NCBI GenBank assembly: GCA_028287745.1
Contig: JAQBPB010000108.1
Span: 1-33,765, forward strand
Source of the DNA: Chloroflexota bacterium
GTDB lineage: Bacteria; Chloroflexota; Chloroflexia; Chloroheliales; Chloroheliaceae
DNA: 33,765 bases
Direction: 5' to 3'
This document shows positions 23,752 to 32,933 of the stretch, one piece after another. How positions within the stretch are numbered: the first letter of the stretch is position 1; each line of letters opens with the position of its first letter. Under the pieces are notes generated by a model, which saw only the letters and a program-made list of their open reading frames with translations, made no database searches and had not been told where the DNA came from. The translations under genes and the position numbers were made by a program.

Positions 23752-25779
23752 GTGAACAACAATCTTAAAATGGAGAACCAACCAACCGTCCAGGTACCAG
23801 CGGTTTCTGCCAGGACCCGTTCCCAGGGCTTAAACTGGCGCAGTTTTGCAGCCTGGGCTCGCGCTCAGGTCAATGAAGGAAATTTCTGGCTGTGGGCAAC
23901 CCTGCTGGTGGGCGGGCTGTCCCACTGCTGGAACCTTTTCGCTTATCCTTATCTTGAGAACGATGAGGGCCTTTACTCGGCCCAGGCTTATAGTGTCTTT
24001 AATGAAGGCAAACTGACGCCTTACACCTACTGGTACGACCATCCGCCGCTTGGTTGGATGCAGATTGGCGCTTTCATGAAGCTGGTTGGTCTGAATACCT
24101 TTGGCAACGCGGTCAACGGCGGCCGGGTCTTCATCTCGATTGTCTTTTTGATTACCTGCTACTTCATGTTCAAGCTGATGGTCCACCTGACCGGCGCCTG
24201 GCTGAAAACCATGACCATGCGCTATGTGGCCGGGTTCCTGGCGGTCAGCCTGATGGCTCTTTCGCCCCTGTCGATCTTCTTCCAGCGCCAGGTGCTGCTG
24301 GATAATATTATGGTAGCCTGGGTACTGGCGGCCTTCTATATTCTGCTGGTGCGCTACCCCAAAGAGTACAATATGCTGGAACTCTACGGTAGCGGCGTGG
24401 CCCTGGGTATCGCGGTATTGACCAAAGAAATTGCGATTGTCTATGTACCGGTTATGCTGTGGCTGGTCTGGCGAGTTGCCGACCACCACCACCGCCGCTT
24501 CGCGGTTTTCGGCTGGCTCTTTGTAACAAGTTCCCTGGTTTCCGGCTGGTTCCTGTACGCTTTCCTTAAAGGAGAACTTTTCCCTTCGGGTTCGTTCTTC
24601 AGCGGCGGGGCCAAACACGTTTCGATTATTGACACTCTCAAGTTCCAGGCCGGACGCGGCACCGGCTTACCCTTCTGGGCTCCCGGCAGCGATTTCCGCT
24701 CGAACTGGGAAACCAACTGGTCTACCCTGGATAAATTCACCCCGATAATCGGTGTTATGGGCCTGGTAATTTGTCTGCTCGTCGGCTTACTTTTCAAGAG
24801 CAAACGCAATCTGCTAATCCCGGTATTACCGGCCCTGGTCTACAGCGTGTTCCTGCTGCGCGGCGGCATCGTACTCTACTACTACATCCTGCCCCTGCTG
24901 CCCTGGTTGGCGATGGCGACGGTAATGGCGGTTTCCCTGCTGGTAGCCCCCCTTTCCCGGCTGAAAAAACCTTCGGCGGTGCGCTCGACTATGGTCGGCA
25001 CCCGGCTGGCGGCGGTGGCCCTGGTGGTCAGCCTGGGCATGTGGCAGGCGGACAGCGGTTATGGCGAACGCCTCCTGACCGGCGACCAGACCTACGGTCA
25101 GAAACTGGCCCACAACTATGTACTGAAAAATATTCCGAATGACGCGGTTATTGTCGCGGATGACTTCTTCTACCTGGACCTGCGCCAGCCGGAAAACCAG
25201 GCCCTGGCAAAGAACAATGTCCATATCTACTTCAAAGTAGATACCGACCCGGAAATTGGCACCGACCTGCTCAAAGATGACTGGCGCAACATTGACTATA
25301 TGCTGGTAACTTTGCAGCAGATGCAAAGAGACTTGCAGGCCCGGTCCCTGCCGATGTTGAACGAGGCTTACCAGCACAGCCACCTGGTAAAAAGCTTCCC
25401 GAGCCGGGAAGGTTGGGAACTGCAATTGCGGCAGATTGACCCGCTGGAAATCAAGAAGGTTTCCTTCCCGCTCGGACAGACGGTCCGGCCCGGCCAGCCT
25501 TTTGAAATAACGGTCAACCTGGCTTCGATCAAAAATAAGACCTTAACCAACTTCAATACTTTGCTGGAAATCCGCAAAGATGGCAAGAAGGTAGGCCAGG
25601 ACGTTAAGATTATTGATAATCTGAGCACCAAAAACCCTCAAACGGTTACTTTCCACTGGGAAGTTCCGGCTGACACCGCCCCGGGCGAGTACGAAATCAA
25701 TGTGGGTGCTTTCGACAGTACCTGGACCCAGGATTTCATGTGGCAGGTGCTTAAAGACCGCCTAACCGTCACTCAATAA
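23752..25779 (+). CDS. GT39-like membrane glycosyltransferase (GT-C) with C-terminal beta-sandwich
   Basis: The 675-residue protein starts at GTG 23752 with AGAGG 8-9 bases upstream. It has many membrane helices (about 45 to 445) and the GT-C pattern of the PMT/ArnT group: an acidic pair in the first outer loop (ENDEG, D71-E72) and YDHPPLGW (about 95-102). Such enzymes take sugar from polyprenyl-phosphate donors and transfer it outside the membrane. A soluble region follows, ending in a beta-sandwich (about 570-675: RPGQPFEITVNL, VTFHWEVPADTAPGEY, VGAFDSTW) that is clearly similar to a domain of the GH113-like hydrolase. The acceptor (glycan, lipid or protein) is unknown. It is probably the last gene of the operon, since a terminator follows. 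Confidence 0.88.
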   Translation: MNNNLKMENQPTVQVPAVSARTRSQGLNWRSFAAWARAQVNEGNFWLWATLLVGGLSHCWNLFAYPYLENDEGLYSAQAYSVFNEGKLTPYTYWYDHPPLGWMQIGAFMKLVGLNTFGNAVNGGRVFISIVFLITCYFMFKLMVHLTGAWLKTMTMRYVAGFLAVSLMALSPLSIFFQRQVLLDNIMVAWVLAAFYILLVRYPKEYNMLELYGSGVALGIAVLTKEIAIVYVPVMLWLVWRVADHHHRRFAVFGWLFVTSSLVSGWFLYAFLKGELFPSGSFFSGGAKHVSIIDTLKFQAGRGTGLPFWAPGSDFRSNWETNWSTLDKFTPIIGVMGLVICLLVGLLFKSKRNLLIPVLPALVYSVFLLRGGIVLYYYILPLLPWLAMATVMAVSLLVAPLSRLKKPSAVRSTMVGTRLAAVALVVSLGMWQADSGYGERLLTGDQTYGQKLAHNYVLKNIPNDAVIVADDFFYLDLRQPENQALAKNNVHIYFKVDTDPEIGTDLLKDDWRNIDYMLVTLQQMQRDLQARSLPMLNEAYQHSHLVKSFPSREGWELQLRQIDPLEIKKVSFPLGQTVRPGQPFEITVNLASIKNKTLTNFNTLLEIRKDGKKVGQDVKIIDNLSTKNPQTVTFHWEVPADTAPGEYEINVGAFDSTWTQDFMWQVLKDRLTVTQ

Positions 25780-25788
25780 TTTTAGTCT

Positions 25789-25832
25789 ACCGGTAGGAGC
25801 TATGGCAGCCCTAAAGTTCCTACCGGTTTTTT
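25789..25832 (+). terminator. Rho-independent terminator after the GT39-like gene
   Basis: ACCGGTAGGA (25789-25798) pairs with TCCTACCGGT (25818-25827), followed by TTTTT. It separates the operon 21003-25779 from the next GT-C gene; leaky read-through is possible. Confidence 0.85.
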
Positions 25833-25865
25833 GCACCCGAGAATTAGCAGGCCAGGAGAGTCATT

Positions 25866-28268
25866 ATGGGAAAGAGAAAATTTCAACCCGCCGGAAACGC
25901 CCCGGGCCGGGTTGCGGGTAGATCGCCCGCCCCTTCTAAAAATAGTTACCCTAACAGCAAAGGGATAAACAAATCCCCATCCCGTCCCAATAACCTTGCC
26001 GCCCGGCCCAACCCGGCTTACACGGGTGCGGCCCAATCCACCACGACAACTTTGACCCGGCAAACTACGTCCCAGGTCCGCCTGAGCGCCGCCCCGGCCC
26101 GGCCCAACCCGGCTTTTGATGCAGCCGTTTTGCAAAGACCGGCCCACGGCACTATTGGCCTGGAGCAAATGACCCAGGAATTACCCCGCGTGAGCCGGGA
26201 AGCCCTGGCCGGTTTTACATATCCCAGGCTTGATTCGCATTATCCCTCGGTAAAAATACAACGGGTGGTCCGGGAAGCTTTAGCCCTTCCACCGAAAACG
26301 GCTGGAACCGCCTGGCCCGGCCTGAGTGTCCGGCGGGTGGGCGCGGGCCTGTTGTTTCTAGTAGTAGTGACTTTCCTCCTGCGGCTGTCGCTGGCCGGGA
26401 TGCAAAGCGCTTATATGGACGAGAGCAGTTTCATCCTGACCGGGCGCTATTTGTTTGAGCAGCAAGCAATTTACGCCGGGGCTTTGAACTGGAGCTACGG
26501 TTCGTATCTATGGCCGGTAATCGCCGGACTGAGCGCGATGGCCGGGGGCCTTGAAATGGTCAGGGTCTTTACGGCCCTGTGCGGTGTTTTGATGGTCCTG
26601 GCAACCGGGCTTTTCACGGCCCGGTTGCTGCCGCGCCGCCCGGGGGGCGAGCGGAACTGGGGCGCGGCTTTCCTGGCCAGCCTGGTTATGGCCCTCTTAC
26701 CGACGGCTATCGGCCTGGGCCGTTTTGGCACTTACGATAACCTGGCCGGGGTAGCCTTTATGGGCGGCCTGGCTTTGTTAATCCCGGCCAGCGGCAGCGA
26801 GTCTAACCGCCGGAACCGCCGGTTTGAACTGCTCCCGGCGGCCCTGCTGCTTTTCGTGGCCTTCCTGGCAAAGTACCTGGACGCGATTTACTTTCCGGTA
26901 ATCTGCCTGGCCCTGATTGGGGTCGGCTGGAAGACCAGGAACCTGCGCAGCAACCTGACCTGGTTCGTCGGGCCATTGAGCCTGGCCTGTTTCCTTTATT
27001 TCATGCTCTTTAGCCGCGAGCTTTTGAACTTGCTGGCCTTTTCCACCTCTTATGAAGACCTGGCAAGCCCGCAGCCCTGGCGCGAATACGTCGCCGAACG
27101 GCTGGAAATCTGGGCGCTGGCTATCGTAGCCGCTTTTGGCCTGTGGCAGGTCCGGCGCAATAAGCTGGTCGCCGGGGTCTGTGTGGGCGGCGCTTTTGTA
27201 ATGGTCGCCTTCCAGGCGGTCGCTCGCCCGGACTTCGATTATTGGAAGCACTCGATTTACCTGATTTTCTTCCTGGCTCCGCTGGCTGGCCTGGCCCTGG
27301 CCCCGCTGGCCGCCCGGCTGGTGAACTTTTACCGGACAGCCTGGCCGCGCCCCAACCGTCACCAGGTCTTCGTGGGCCTGATATTGGCCGGGATTAGCCT
27401 GGGCTTCCTTTTCATGTCAGTTAGAGAGTCTCAAAAACTGGTCAGCTTCTACCCGAACCTGAAGCCCTCGCTGGGCGCAATCCAGGAACATACCGCCCAG
27501 GCCAAAAAAGTGCTGACCAACGATGGCGCCTTGCGCTTCTACCTGTATCCCCGGATACTGACCGAGTTTGTAACGGACCCCTTCTTTTTCCAGTACCAGG
27601 GCAAAGAAGGTATGACCGCCTACAAAGCGGCTGTAACCGACCGCTACTTTGATACGGTAGTGCTGGCCGAGGGCAGCGGCCCGCAGGGGCGGCAACTGCG
27701 CGAGGAACTTACCGGGCTATTGAGCCATTACTACCGCCCGGTCTATGCCAGCCCGGCCGGTAACGACAGCCAGGTGATGATCTACCGCCCGGTGGCAGGC
27801 GAAGTTTCGGCCCCGGCAGCTTCCTTGCTGGCTAATTCAAAGGTATACCTGTTTGACGCGGGCCACTCCGGCTGGGGTGGGCAACCGGAAAACGGCGAGT
27901 TAAAGCCGGGCGGCCAGGTTAAAGTGAGCCGCACCCGGCTTTACCAGGACCATGCTACCCTGGAGTTTCAGGCTACCGCTGATACATCTATCCTGGGTGT
28001 CAAAGAAAAGCTGGAAATTCGCCAGGTGAAGTTCTGGGTCTATATCGAACCGGCCAGCCAGGAAAGCGGGCCGGTGCCGGTGGGGATTTTCGGTTTCGAT
28101 GCAAACTGGGGCTGGCACGATGACGGTTTCAAGCAGACCGTCACACCGGGCGAATGGACCGAACTGACCTGGGACCTGAAAGCGCCAGGGCAGTACAACG
28201 AAATCGGCCTGAAATTCGCCGGTAAGCCGCTGACGGCCTACCTGGGCAAAGTGATTGCTATTTCGTAG
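25866..28268 (+). CDS. Second GT-C (GT39-like) membrane protein with CBM-like C-terminal domain
   Basis: The 800-residue protein starts at ATG 25866 with AGGAGAG just upstream. The first approximately 150 residues are disordered, basic and rich in Pro, Asn and Ala, with a repeated ARPNPA motif (46-51 and 78-83). About ten membrane helices follow (about 158-520). The first outer loop has YMDES (D185-E186), the place of the catalytic Asp in GT-C enzymes. The tail (about 665-800) is a galactose-binding-like or CBM-like beta-sandwich (VKFWVYIEP, VGIFGFDANWGW, TPGEWTELTWDLK, EIGLKFAG), similar in style to modules of mannan- or glucan-active enzymes. It is likely an extracellular sugar transferase whose tail binds the growing glycan. 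Confidence 0.82.
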   Translation: MGKRKFQPAGNAPGRVAGRSPAPSKNSYPNSKGINKSPSRPNNLAARPNPAYTGAAQSTTTTLTRQTTSQVRLSAAPARPNPAFDAAVLQRPAHGTIGLEQMTQELPRVSREALAGFTYPRLDSHYPSVKIQRVVREALALPPKTAGTAWPGLSVRRVGAGLLFLVVVTFLLRLSLAGMQSAYMDESSFILTGRYLFEQQAIYAGALNWSYGSYLWPVIAGLSAMAGGLEMVRVFTALCGVLMVLATGLFTARLLPRRPGGERNWGAAFLASLVMALLPTAIGLGRFGTYDNLAGVAFMGGLALLIPASGSESNRRNRRFELLPAALLLFVAFLAKYLDAIYFPVICLALIGVGWKTRNLRSNLTWFVGPLSLACFLYFMLFSRELLNLLAFSTSYEDLASPQPWREYVAERLEIWALAIVAAFGLWQVRRNKLVAGVCVGGAFVMVAFQAVARPDFDYWKHSIYLIFFLAPLAGLALAPLAARLVNFYRTAWPRPNRHQVFVGLILAGISLGFLFMSVRESQKLVSFYPNLKPSLGAIQEHTAQAKKVLTNDGALRFYLYPRILTEFVTDPFFFQYQGKEGMTAYKAAVTDRYFDTVVLAEGSGPQGRQLREELTGLLSHYYRPVYASPAGNDSQVMIYRPVAGEVSAPAASLLANSKVYLFDAGHSGWGGQPENGELKPGGQVKVSRTRLYQDHATLEFQATADTSILGVKEKLEIRQVKFWVYIEPASQESGPVPVGIFGFDANWGWHDDGFKQTVTPGEWTELTWDLKAPGQYNEIGLKFAGKPLTAYLGKVIAIS

Positions 28269-28320
28269 GTTTGTTTATTGGGAGGTTTGTTTAATCTAAA
28301 AGGGTTTGGTCCGGAAGGTT

Positions 28321-29664
28321 TTAAGTGGCCAGGTTGGATAACCGGCCGCTAAACAGGGCCAATCCGAACCAGACCCAGTTCTGATTGTAGTAATCCTGGG
28401 GTTCGCCCCAACCGGCGAACCCGGCTCCCGGGGTAACCCCGCCCGGCTCGTTCGGCAGGACCTGGTAGGCGGGCATGTACTTTTGCAGGACCAGGCTATC
28501 GGCCAACAGCGGCTCGGTAAAAAGGAAGTTTGAGAGCGCCCCGGCATAGTTTGAAAGGGCTTCCTGGTCGTTCAGGGGTTTGCCGCTGTGGTCATAAACT
28601 TTGGCAAGCTTGCCGTCCTGCCTCCATTTATCGCGCAGGGTATCGCTCCAGGTCAGGTAATCCAGCGCTTTTTTCTCCCCGAACCATTTATAGTCCAGGG
28701 CCGCCCGCCAGTAGACCCGGAAGGCATCATAGCCGTAGTCCAGGTTCATGCGCGGGTATTCCACCGGCAGGGTAAACTGCCCGGTTGCCTGGTCCAGCCC
28801 GCACCAGTTGGGCGGGAGTTTGGCCGGGGCAAGGCCGCTCAGGTTGGCTTCGGCGCAGCCCCGGAAAACTTCGTAAGAAGTCTCCACCAGGCCGGTCCAG
28901 TTGTGGGCCGGGTCGGCTTTAGCGAATATCCGGTAAGCGTAGGGCGACAGGTAAGAAGGATTCAGGGAAGGCTGCGCCTGGGCGGGCGCCCAATCCCCGG
29001 CGGTTAGATAGGGTTTGCCTTTAACCGTGATGACCGTTTTATCCCAGAGGTGTCCCAGGATTTCCAGGGCCAGGCGGTCATAATTCGGTTCGTGCCAGCG
29101 CCTGGCGGCGAAAATAAGGGCCAGCGCGATATCCGAGTCGGCGTCCGAAGCTACGGCCGGGTCGAGGATTTGCCATTTTCCGTCCCCGTTTCTACCCCAT
29201 TTATATGAAAAGAGCTTATCATTCGGGCGGACCTGTAGGTTTTGCTGGGTCCACTGGAGCGCCTTGTCGAAAACCGGCCGGTCATTTTGCCAGACAGCCC
29301 GCAACAGGGCGTAGGATTGGCCTTCACTGGTGGTAATCTCGCCACCGGCCGGGTCCACTACCCGCCCATCCGGTTGAATAAAGCGTACGGTGTAATTCTT
29401 CCAGGCAGCATCCAGTTGGGCCTGGACTTTTTTCATGTCGGGTTTGGGTGGAGCGGGAGTTGGCGTGGCGGCCGGGGTAGAGGTAGCCAACGGCGCGGTA
29501 GCCGTGGCCGGGGTGGTAGCGGCCGGGGTCGGCGAAGGGTTATCTCCGCAAGCGGTTAATAGTCCCAACCCAAGCCAGAGGCTCACAAAAACCGTTCCCA
29601 GTTGCCGTTTGTCCAGCTTACTTTCACCCCTCACTATCTTTTCCGGCTCCCGTTCTTTGCACAC
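28321..29664 (-). CDS. GH8 endoglucanase-like lipoprotein (BcsZ-type)
   Basis: The frame encodes up to 447 residues. The lipobox LLTAC places the lipidated Cys at residue 39, so the mature protein is membrane-anchored outside the cell, followed by a Thr/Pro/Ala linker (about 43-75). The GH8 catalytic domain has TTSEGQSYALLRAV (Glu114, probable acid) and ASDADSDIALAL (probable base region, D174-D178), as in bacterial cellulose-operon endoglucanases. The start is uncertain: GTG 29664 has no ribosome site, and a GTG 30 bases downstream (29634) gives a more usual signal length. It is convergent with the second GT-C gene. A role in trimming the polysaccharide made by the neighbouring GT2 is inferred. 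Confidence 0.9.
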   Translation of the reverse strand: MCKEREPEKIVRGESKLDKRQLGTVFVSLWLGLGLLTACGDNPSPTPAATTPATATAPLATSTPAATPTPAPPKPDMKKVQAQLDAAWKNYTVRFIQPDGRVVDPAGGEITTSEGQSYALLRAVWQNDRPVFDKALQWTQQNLQVRPNDKLFSYKWGRNGDGKWQILDPAVASDADSDIALALIFAARRWHEPNYDRLALEILGHLWDKTVITVKGKPYLTAGDWAPAQAQPSLNPSYLSPYAYRIFAKADPAHNWTGLVETSYEVFRGCAEANLSGLAPAKLPPNWCGLDQATGQFTLPVEYPRMNLDYGYDAFRVYWRAALDYKWFGEKKALDYLTWSDTLRDKWRQDGKLAKVYDHSGKPLNDQEALSNYAGALSNFLFTEPLLADSLVLQKYMPAYQVLPNEPGGVTPGAGFAGWGEPQDYYNQNWVWFGLALFSGRLSNLAT

Positions 29665-29979
29665 ATTATTTATTGATCAATCCTGGCGGCAGACTTGCCG
29701 TTTCGGATAACTTAAACCGGGTTGCGTTTAGACAAACTCCCCATCGACTGCTGACAAATTCTACCACAAAAACCCCTGTCTAAACTTTTGATTCGCTGAA
29801 AATAAGGTTAGAAACAGGTTGGTTTACAGGTTGGCAGTCGCCTGTATTAGATATTAGATTATAAATGATTATTAGAGGGTTGCCCGTTCCTGATTTTGCG
29901 GGTATTTCCGGACCGGCCTACCGGCTGGCGGGGTTGCCAGACTTCTAAAAGGGGAAGGGTGGGTAAAAGCAGGGACAAA
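29665..29979. other. Intergenic region, no gene seen
   Basis: This stretch lies upstream of the GH8 gene and downstream of the GNAT gene. It holds an inverted GTTTAGAC/GTCTAAAC pair about 45 bases apart near 29727-29786 and an AT-rich patch near 29850. I see no gene or clear terminator. Confidence 0.5.
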
Positions 29980-30534
29980 TTAAAAAGAGATTTTACGGTC
30001 AAGCAGTCCTTCCATAAGCTGCCAACCTTCAATATAAGTCTCATAAGAGTCATTCGAGTTGTAAGGCACAAAGCCAAAGTCAAGGTACATATTAACCGCC
30101 CGGTAGCTTTTTGTTTGGGTGGTCAGGTAGGCTTTTTGGTATTGTGCGGCCAGCCGCATCATCACAGCCCCCAGGAGGGGCTTGGAAAGTTTCTTGCCCT
30201 GGTAGCCGGGGACAATGCCTACCCAGTGGACCCGGCCCCTGATTTCATTTTCAAAGGTTCCGTACCAGGCGGTTGCCGTGCCGATGGCTTCGCCCTGCGG
30301 GTCCTCTAAAATAAAGCAGCGGTCTTCCATTTCAGCTACAAAAGGGCCGAACTCCTTCTGGAAATGCTCCAGGGCCCTTTCTTCATTATCAAACTCTCCG
30401 GCCAGCTTTTCGATTTTGGCCCATAAATGCTCATCGCCTTTTACAAAGGTCCGAATCTTATAGCCTTCCGGCAATTGAAACGAAGGAAGGCCTGCCATAT
30501 TCTCCCGGACCATAACGAGCGATATATATTTCAT
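29980..30534 (-). CDS. GNAT-family N-acetyltransferase
   Basis: The 184-residue cytoplasmic protein has the GNAT fold pattern: a beta strand with IGTATAWYG, then the acetyl-CoA-binding motif VGIVPGYQGKKLSKPLLGAVM (around 110-130), and a final AVNMYLDFGFVPY segment typical of the family's last helix and strand. ATG 30534 is used (AGG 7 bases upstream); an ATG 7 codons later is possible. The acceptor cannot be predicted. It is on the same strand as the ABC transporter operon but is separated from it by 195 bases. Confidence 0.88.
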   Translation of the reverse strand: MKYISLVMVRENMAGLPSFQLPEGYKIRTFVKGDEHLWAKIEKLAGEFDNEERALEHFQKEFGPFVAEMEDRCFILEDPQGEAIGTATAWYGTFENEIRGRVHWVGIVPGYQGKKLSKPLLGAVMMRLAAQYQKAYLTTQTKSYRAVNMYLDFGFVPYNSNDSYETYIEGWQLMEGLLDRKISF

Positions 30535-30729
30535 TATTTACCTGGTCTTTGTTATGCGTTTCTCTTGACTAACAGCCGAAAGGAAATGCTTTGGAATTAC
30601 CTGAAATGGGCGGCGAGGGTGCGTCTTGCTTATACACCGGAAAGGCCCGGGAAGAAGCCTGTTAAGCCATTACCGCCGGGCCAGCCGCATTATGGATCCG
30701 GCTTCCTGTGCCTGGGAGGCCGGGCCGCT

Positions 30730-32076
30730 TTAACTGAGCAAGGCTCCCTGGCTCACCAGGATTTCCTGGAGCCGGGGTACACTTATTTCGGCCGGAGACT
30801 GCTGGAGTTGTACGGCCAGCCCCGCCGCCGCCCCGGCTGCCTGCCCGGTTGCCATGCAACTTGGCGAAAGGCGCGTGGTCGCCAGTGCTTCATGCGAAGT
30901 CGCGATACAGCGGCCCGCCACCAGGAGATTGTTAATCTTCTGCGGCAGCAAGCAACGGTAGGGTATATCATAGGCCCCATCGCCGGAAACCCAGACTGCC
31001 TCTACGCCGGTCCCCTTCGGCGCATGAATATCAATCGGGTAGCCGCTGCGAGCGATTACATCTTCAAAGCGGCGGCCCTGTACGACATCTTCCGCTTGCA
31101 AGACATACTGCCCGACAATCCGCCGGGTTTCGCGGATACCAATCTGGCTGGCTACCTGCGAGATAGAGGCTTTTTCAAAGCCGGGCAGGCTGCTGGTCAT
31201 AAATTCGGCTACCATCAAAACCTGCTTGCGGCCCAGTTCCTCGGCCAGGGTCAGGTCTTCCACGTTCGTACCGTCCAGGCCCTGCACGCGGGTCATATTT
31301 ACCAGCACTTCGTCATCATTAGGGCCGGGGAAAAACAATACCTGGTCCCGGTTGATCGGCAGTTTGGCCTCTTTCCAGTGCTTGTAAAAACCCTGGACGG
31401 CGGATAACGGCAGGCCGGGCAGTTCGGCAAAAGGCGTTTTTCTATAAAATTCGTCCGGGTGATCTATTATATACTGCTTGACTCGTTGCAGGTCAACACC
31501 CCGCATGCGAAATTTCATGGTCATCGGCTGGGTCAGGTTGTCGCCTTCGCGGCCCTGCAAGCAGGGAGCCCCCGAATAGAAAGCCACATCGGCATCACCG
31601 GAAGTATCTACAAAGATTTGCGCCTGGACATCAATCCGGCCCGACTTGCTGGTGAGTTGGACCGATTGAATGCGGTTCCCTTCTACTTTAACCTCATCCA
31701 CAATGCTATGCAGCAGGAGTTTAACGTTCGCTTCCCGCAGCATATCCAGCGCGAGTACCTTATAAACCTCCGGGTGATAGGGGGTTACCGAATAAACGAA
31801 GCCGCAGGTGTCCCTGACATGGCCCGGAGAAGCGTTTAAAGCCATGAGGCGCTCAACAATTTCCTGGGCGGTTCCGCCGATAACCTGCTTGCCGTCCGAA
31901 GTATGAAAAGTCATCCAGGGATAGACCAGGGCCGCCGTGGACATGCCGCCAAGAAAACCGTAACGCTCGATCAGGATGGTCTTTGCGCCGCTGCGTCCGG
32001 CAGCAAGGGCGGCGTTTATACCGGCCGGGCCGCCGCCTATTACTACGATGTCAGCCTGTAAGGATTTTGTTGCCAT
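30730..32076 (-). CDS. FAD-dependent oxidoreductase
   Basis: The 448-residue protein starts with a Rossmann dinucleotide-binding motif VVIGGGPAGINAALAAGRSG (about 11-30) and ends with the second FAD-contact region NNLLVAGRCIATSHEAL and the ATGQAAGAAAGLAV helix, matching the FAD_oxidored family (PF12831). The ATG at 32076 has AGGAG 11 bases upstream. It begins 14 bases after the stop of the sugar ABC permease gene, so it is very likely in that operon. Members of this family in sugar-uptake operons may oxidise imported sugars or derivatives; that role is inferred, and the substrate is unknown. It is cytoplasmic, with no signal peptide. Confidence 0.9.
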   Translation of the reverse strand: MATKSLQADIVVIGGGPAGINAALAAGRSGAKTILIERYGFLGGMSTAALVYPWMTFHTSDGKQVIGGTAQEIVERLMALNASPGHVRDTCGFVYSVTPYHPEVYKVLALDMLREANVKLLLHSIVDEVKVEGNRIQSVQLTSKSGRIDVQAQIFVDTSGDADVAFYSGAPCLQGREGDNLTQPMTMKFRMRGVDLQRVKQYIIDHPDEFYRKTPFAELPGLPLSAVQGFYKHWKEAKLPINRDQVLFFPGPNDDEVLVNMTRVQGLDGTNVEDLTLAEELGRKQVLMVAEFMTSSLPGFEKASISQVASQIGIRETRRIVGQYVLQAEDVVQGRRFEDVIARSGYPIDIHAPKGTGVEAVWVSGDGAYDIPYRCLLPQKINNLLVAGRCIATSHEALATTRLSPSCMATGQAAGAAAGLAVQLQQSPAEISVPRLQEILVSQGALLS

Positions 32077-32090
32077 AAACTTTTATTCTC

Positions 32091-32933
32091 CTATTTCATA
32101 CCAGTCAGGGCTACACCCTCAATAAACCTCTTTTGGGCCAGGAAGAACACGATCAGTAAAGGCGCGGTTGCCATTACCGAGGCCGCCATCATCAGGTTCC
32201 ATTCGGTCCCGCTCTGGTCAGTAAAAAGTGAAAGCGCCAGCGGCAGCGTATAGAGCTCTTTGGTGCTGAGATAAATAAGCGGGTCAAAGAAATCGTTCCA
32301 GCTTTGTAGAAAAGTGAAAATGGAGAGGGTAGCCAGGGCCGGTGTAGCCAGGGGCAACATTATCCGCAGGAAAGTCCCCAGGGGCGTACAACCGTCAATT
32401 TTAGAAGCTTCCACCAGGTCCTGAGGGACCGTAATAAAGAACTGCCTGAGCAGGAAGACCCCAAACATTCCACCGGCCCCCAGTATGGGCGGCACAATCA
32501 AAGGGAAATGGGTATTAGCCAGGCCAATATTCGACATTCCGATGAACAGCGGGATAGAAGTTACCTCGGTAGGTATCATCATGCTGCTGAGCAGGACCAG
32601 GAAAATAACGTTCCGGAACGGAAAATCAATCCTGGCAAACGCATACCCTGCCAGCGCCGCCAGCAAGCAGGTTCCCGTAGTCACCAGCATGGCAATGTAG
32701 AGGCTGTTGAAGAAATACTGGTGGAAAGGCTGGCGGTCAAAGACTTTAACGAAGTTATCCCAGGCAATCGGGTCAGGAATCCACTGGGGCGGGAACAAAA
32801 AGATTTTGGCCGGTTCCTTGAGAGAGGTGGAAACCATCCACAAAAACGGAATTATCACCAGAAAGGAGACCAGCGACAGCAGCCCATAGGCGGCGATAAC
32901 CCTTAAACCTTTAAATAAAATATTATTGTTCAT
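32091..32933 (-). CDS. Sugar ABC transporter permease (MalG/UgpE type)
   Basis: The 280-residue protein has six membrane helices. It carries the EAA loop that contacts the ATPase: EASKIDGCTPLGTFLRIMLP (about 187-206). Family features near the start include FLWMVSTSLKEPAKIF and FNSLYIAMLVTT. The start overlaps the upstream permease gene by 11 bases, indicating translational coupling. It forms the inner-membrane channel with the MalF-type permease for uptake of a carbohydrate. The binding protein and ATPase genes are not in the window; the former probably lies upstream, beyond the edge. Confidence 0.95.
   Translation of the reverse strand: MNNNILFKGLRVIAAYGLLSLVSFLVIIPFLWMVSTSLKEPAKIFLFPPQWIPDPIAWDNFVKVFDRQPFHQYFFNSLYIAMLVTTGTCLLAALAGYAFARIDFPFRNVIFLVLLSSMMIPTEVTSIPLFIGMSNIGLANTHFPLIVPPILGAGGMFGVFLLRQFFITVPQDLVEASKIDGCTPLGTFLRIMLPLATPALATLSIFTFLQSWNDFFDPLIYLSTKELYTLPLALSLFTDQSGTEWNLMMAASVMATAPLLIVFFLAQKRFIEGVALTGMK

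Noticed and set aside
30427..31407. 326-codon plus-strand frame
   Set aside because: It runs antisense through the GNAT and FAD oxidoreductase genes, both with strong family motifs; its translation is low in family-like patterns.
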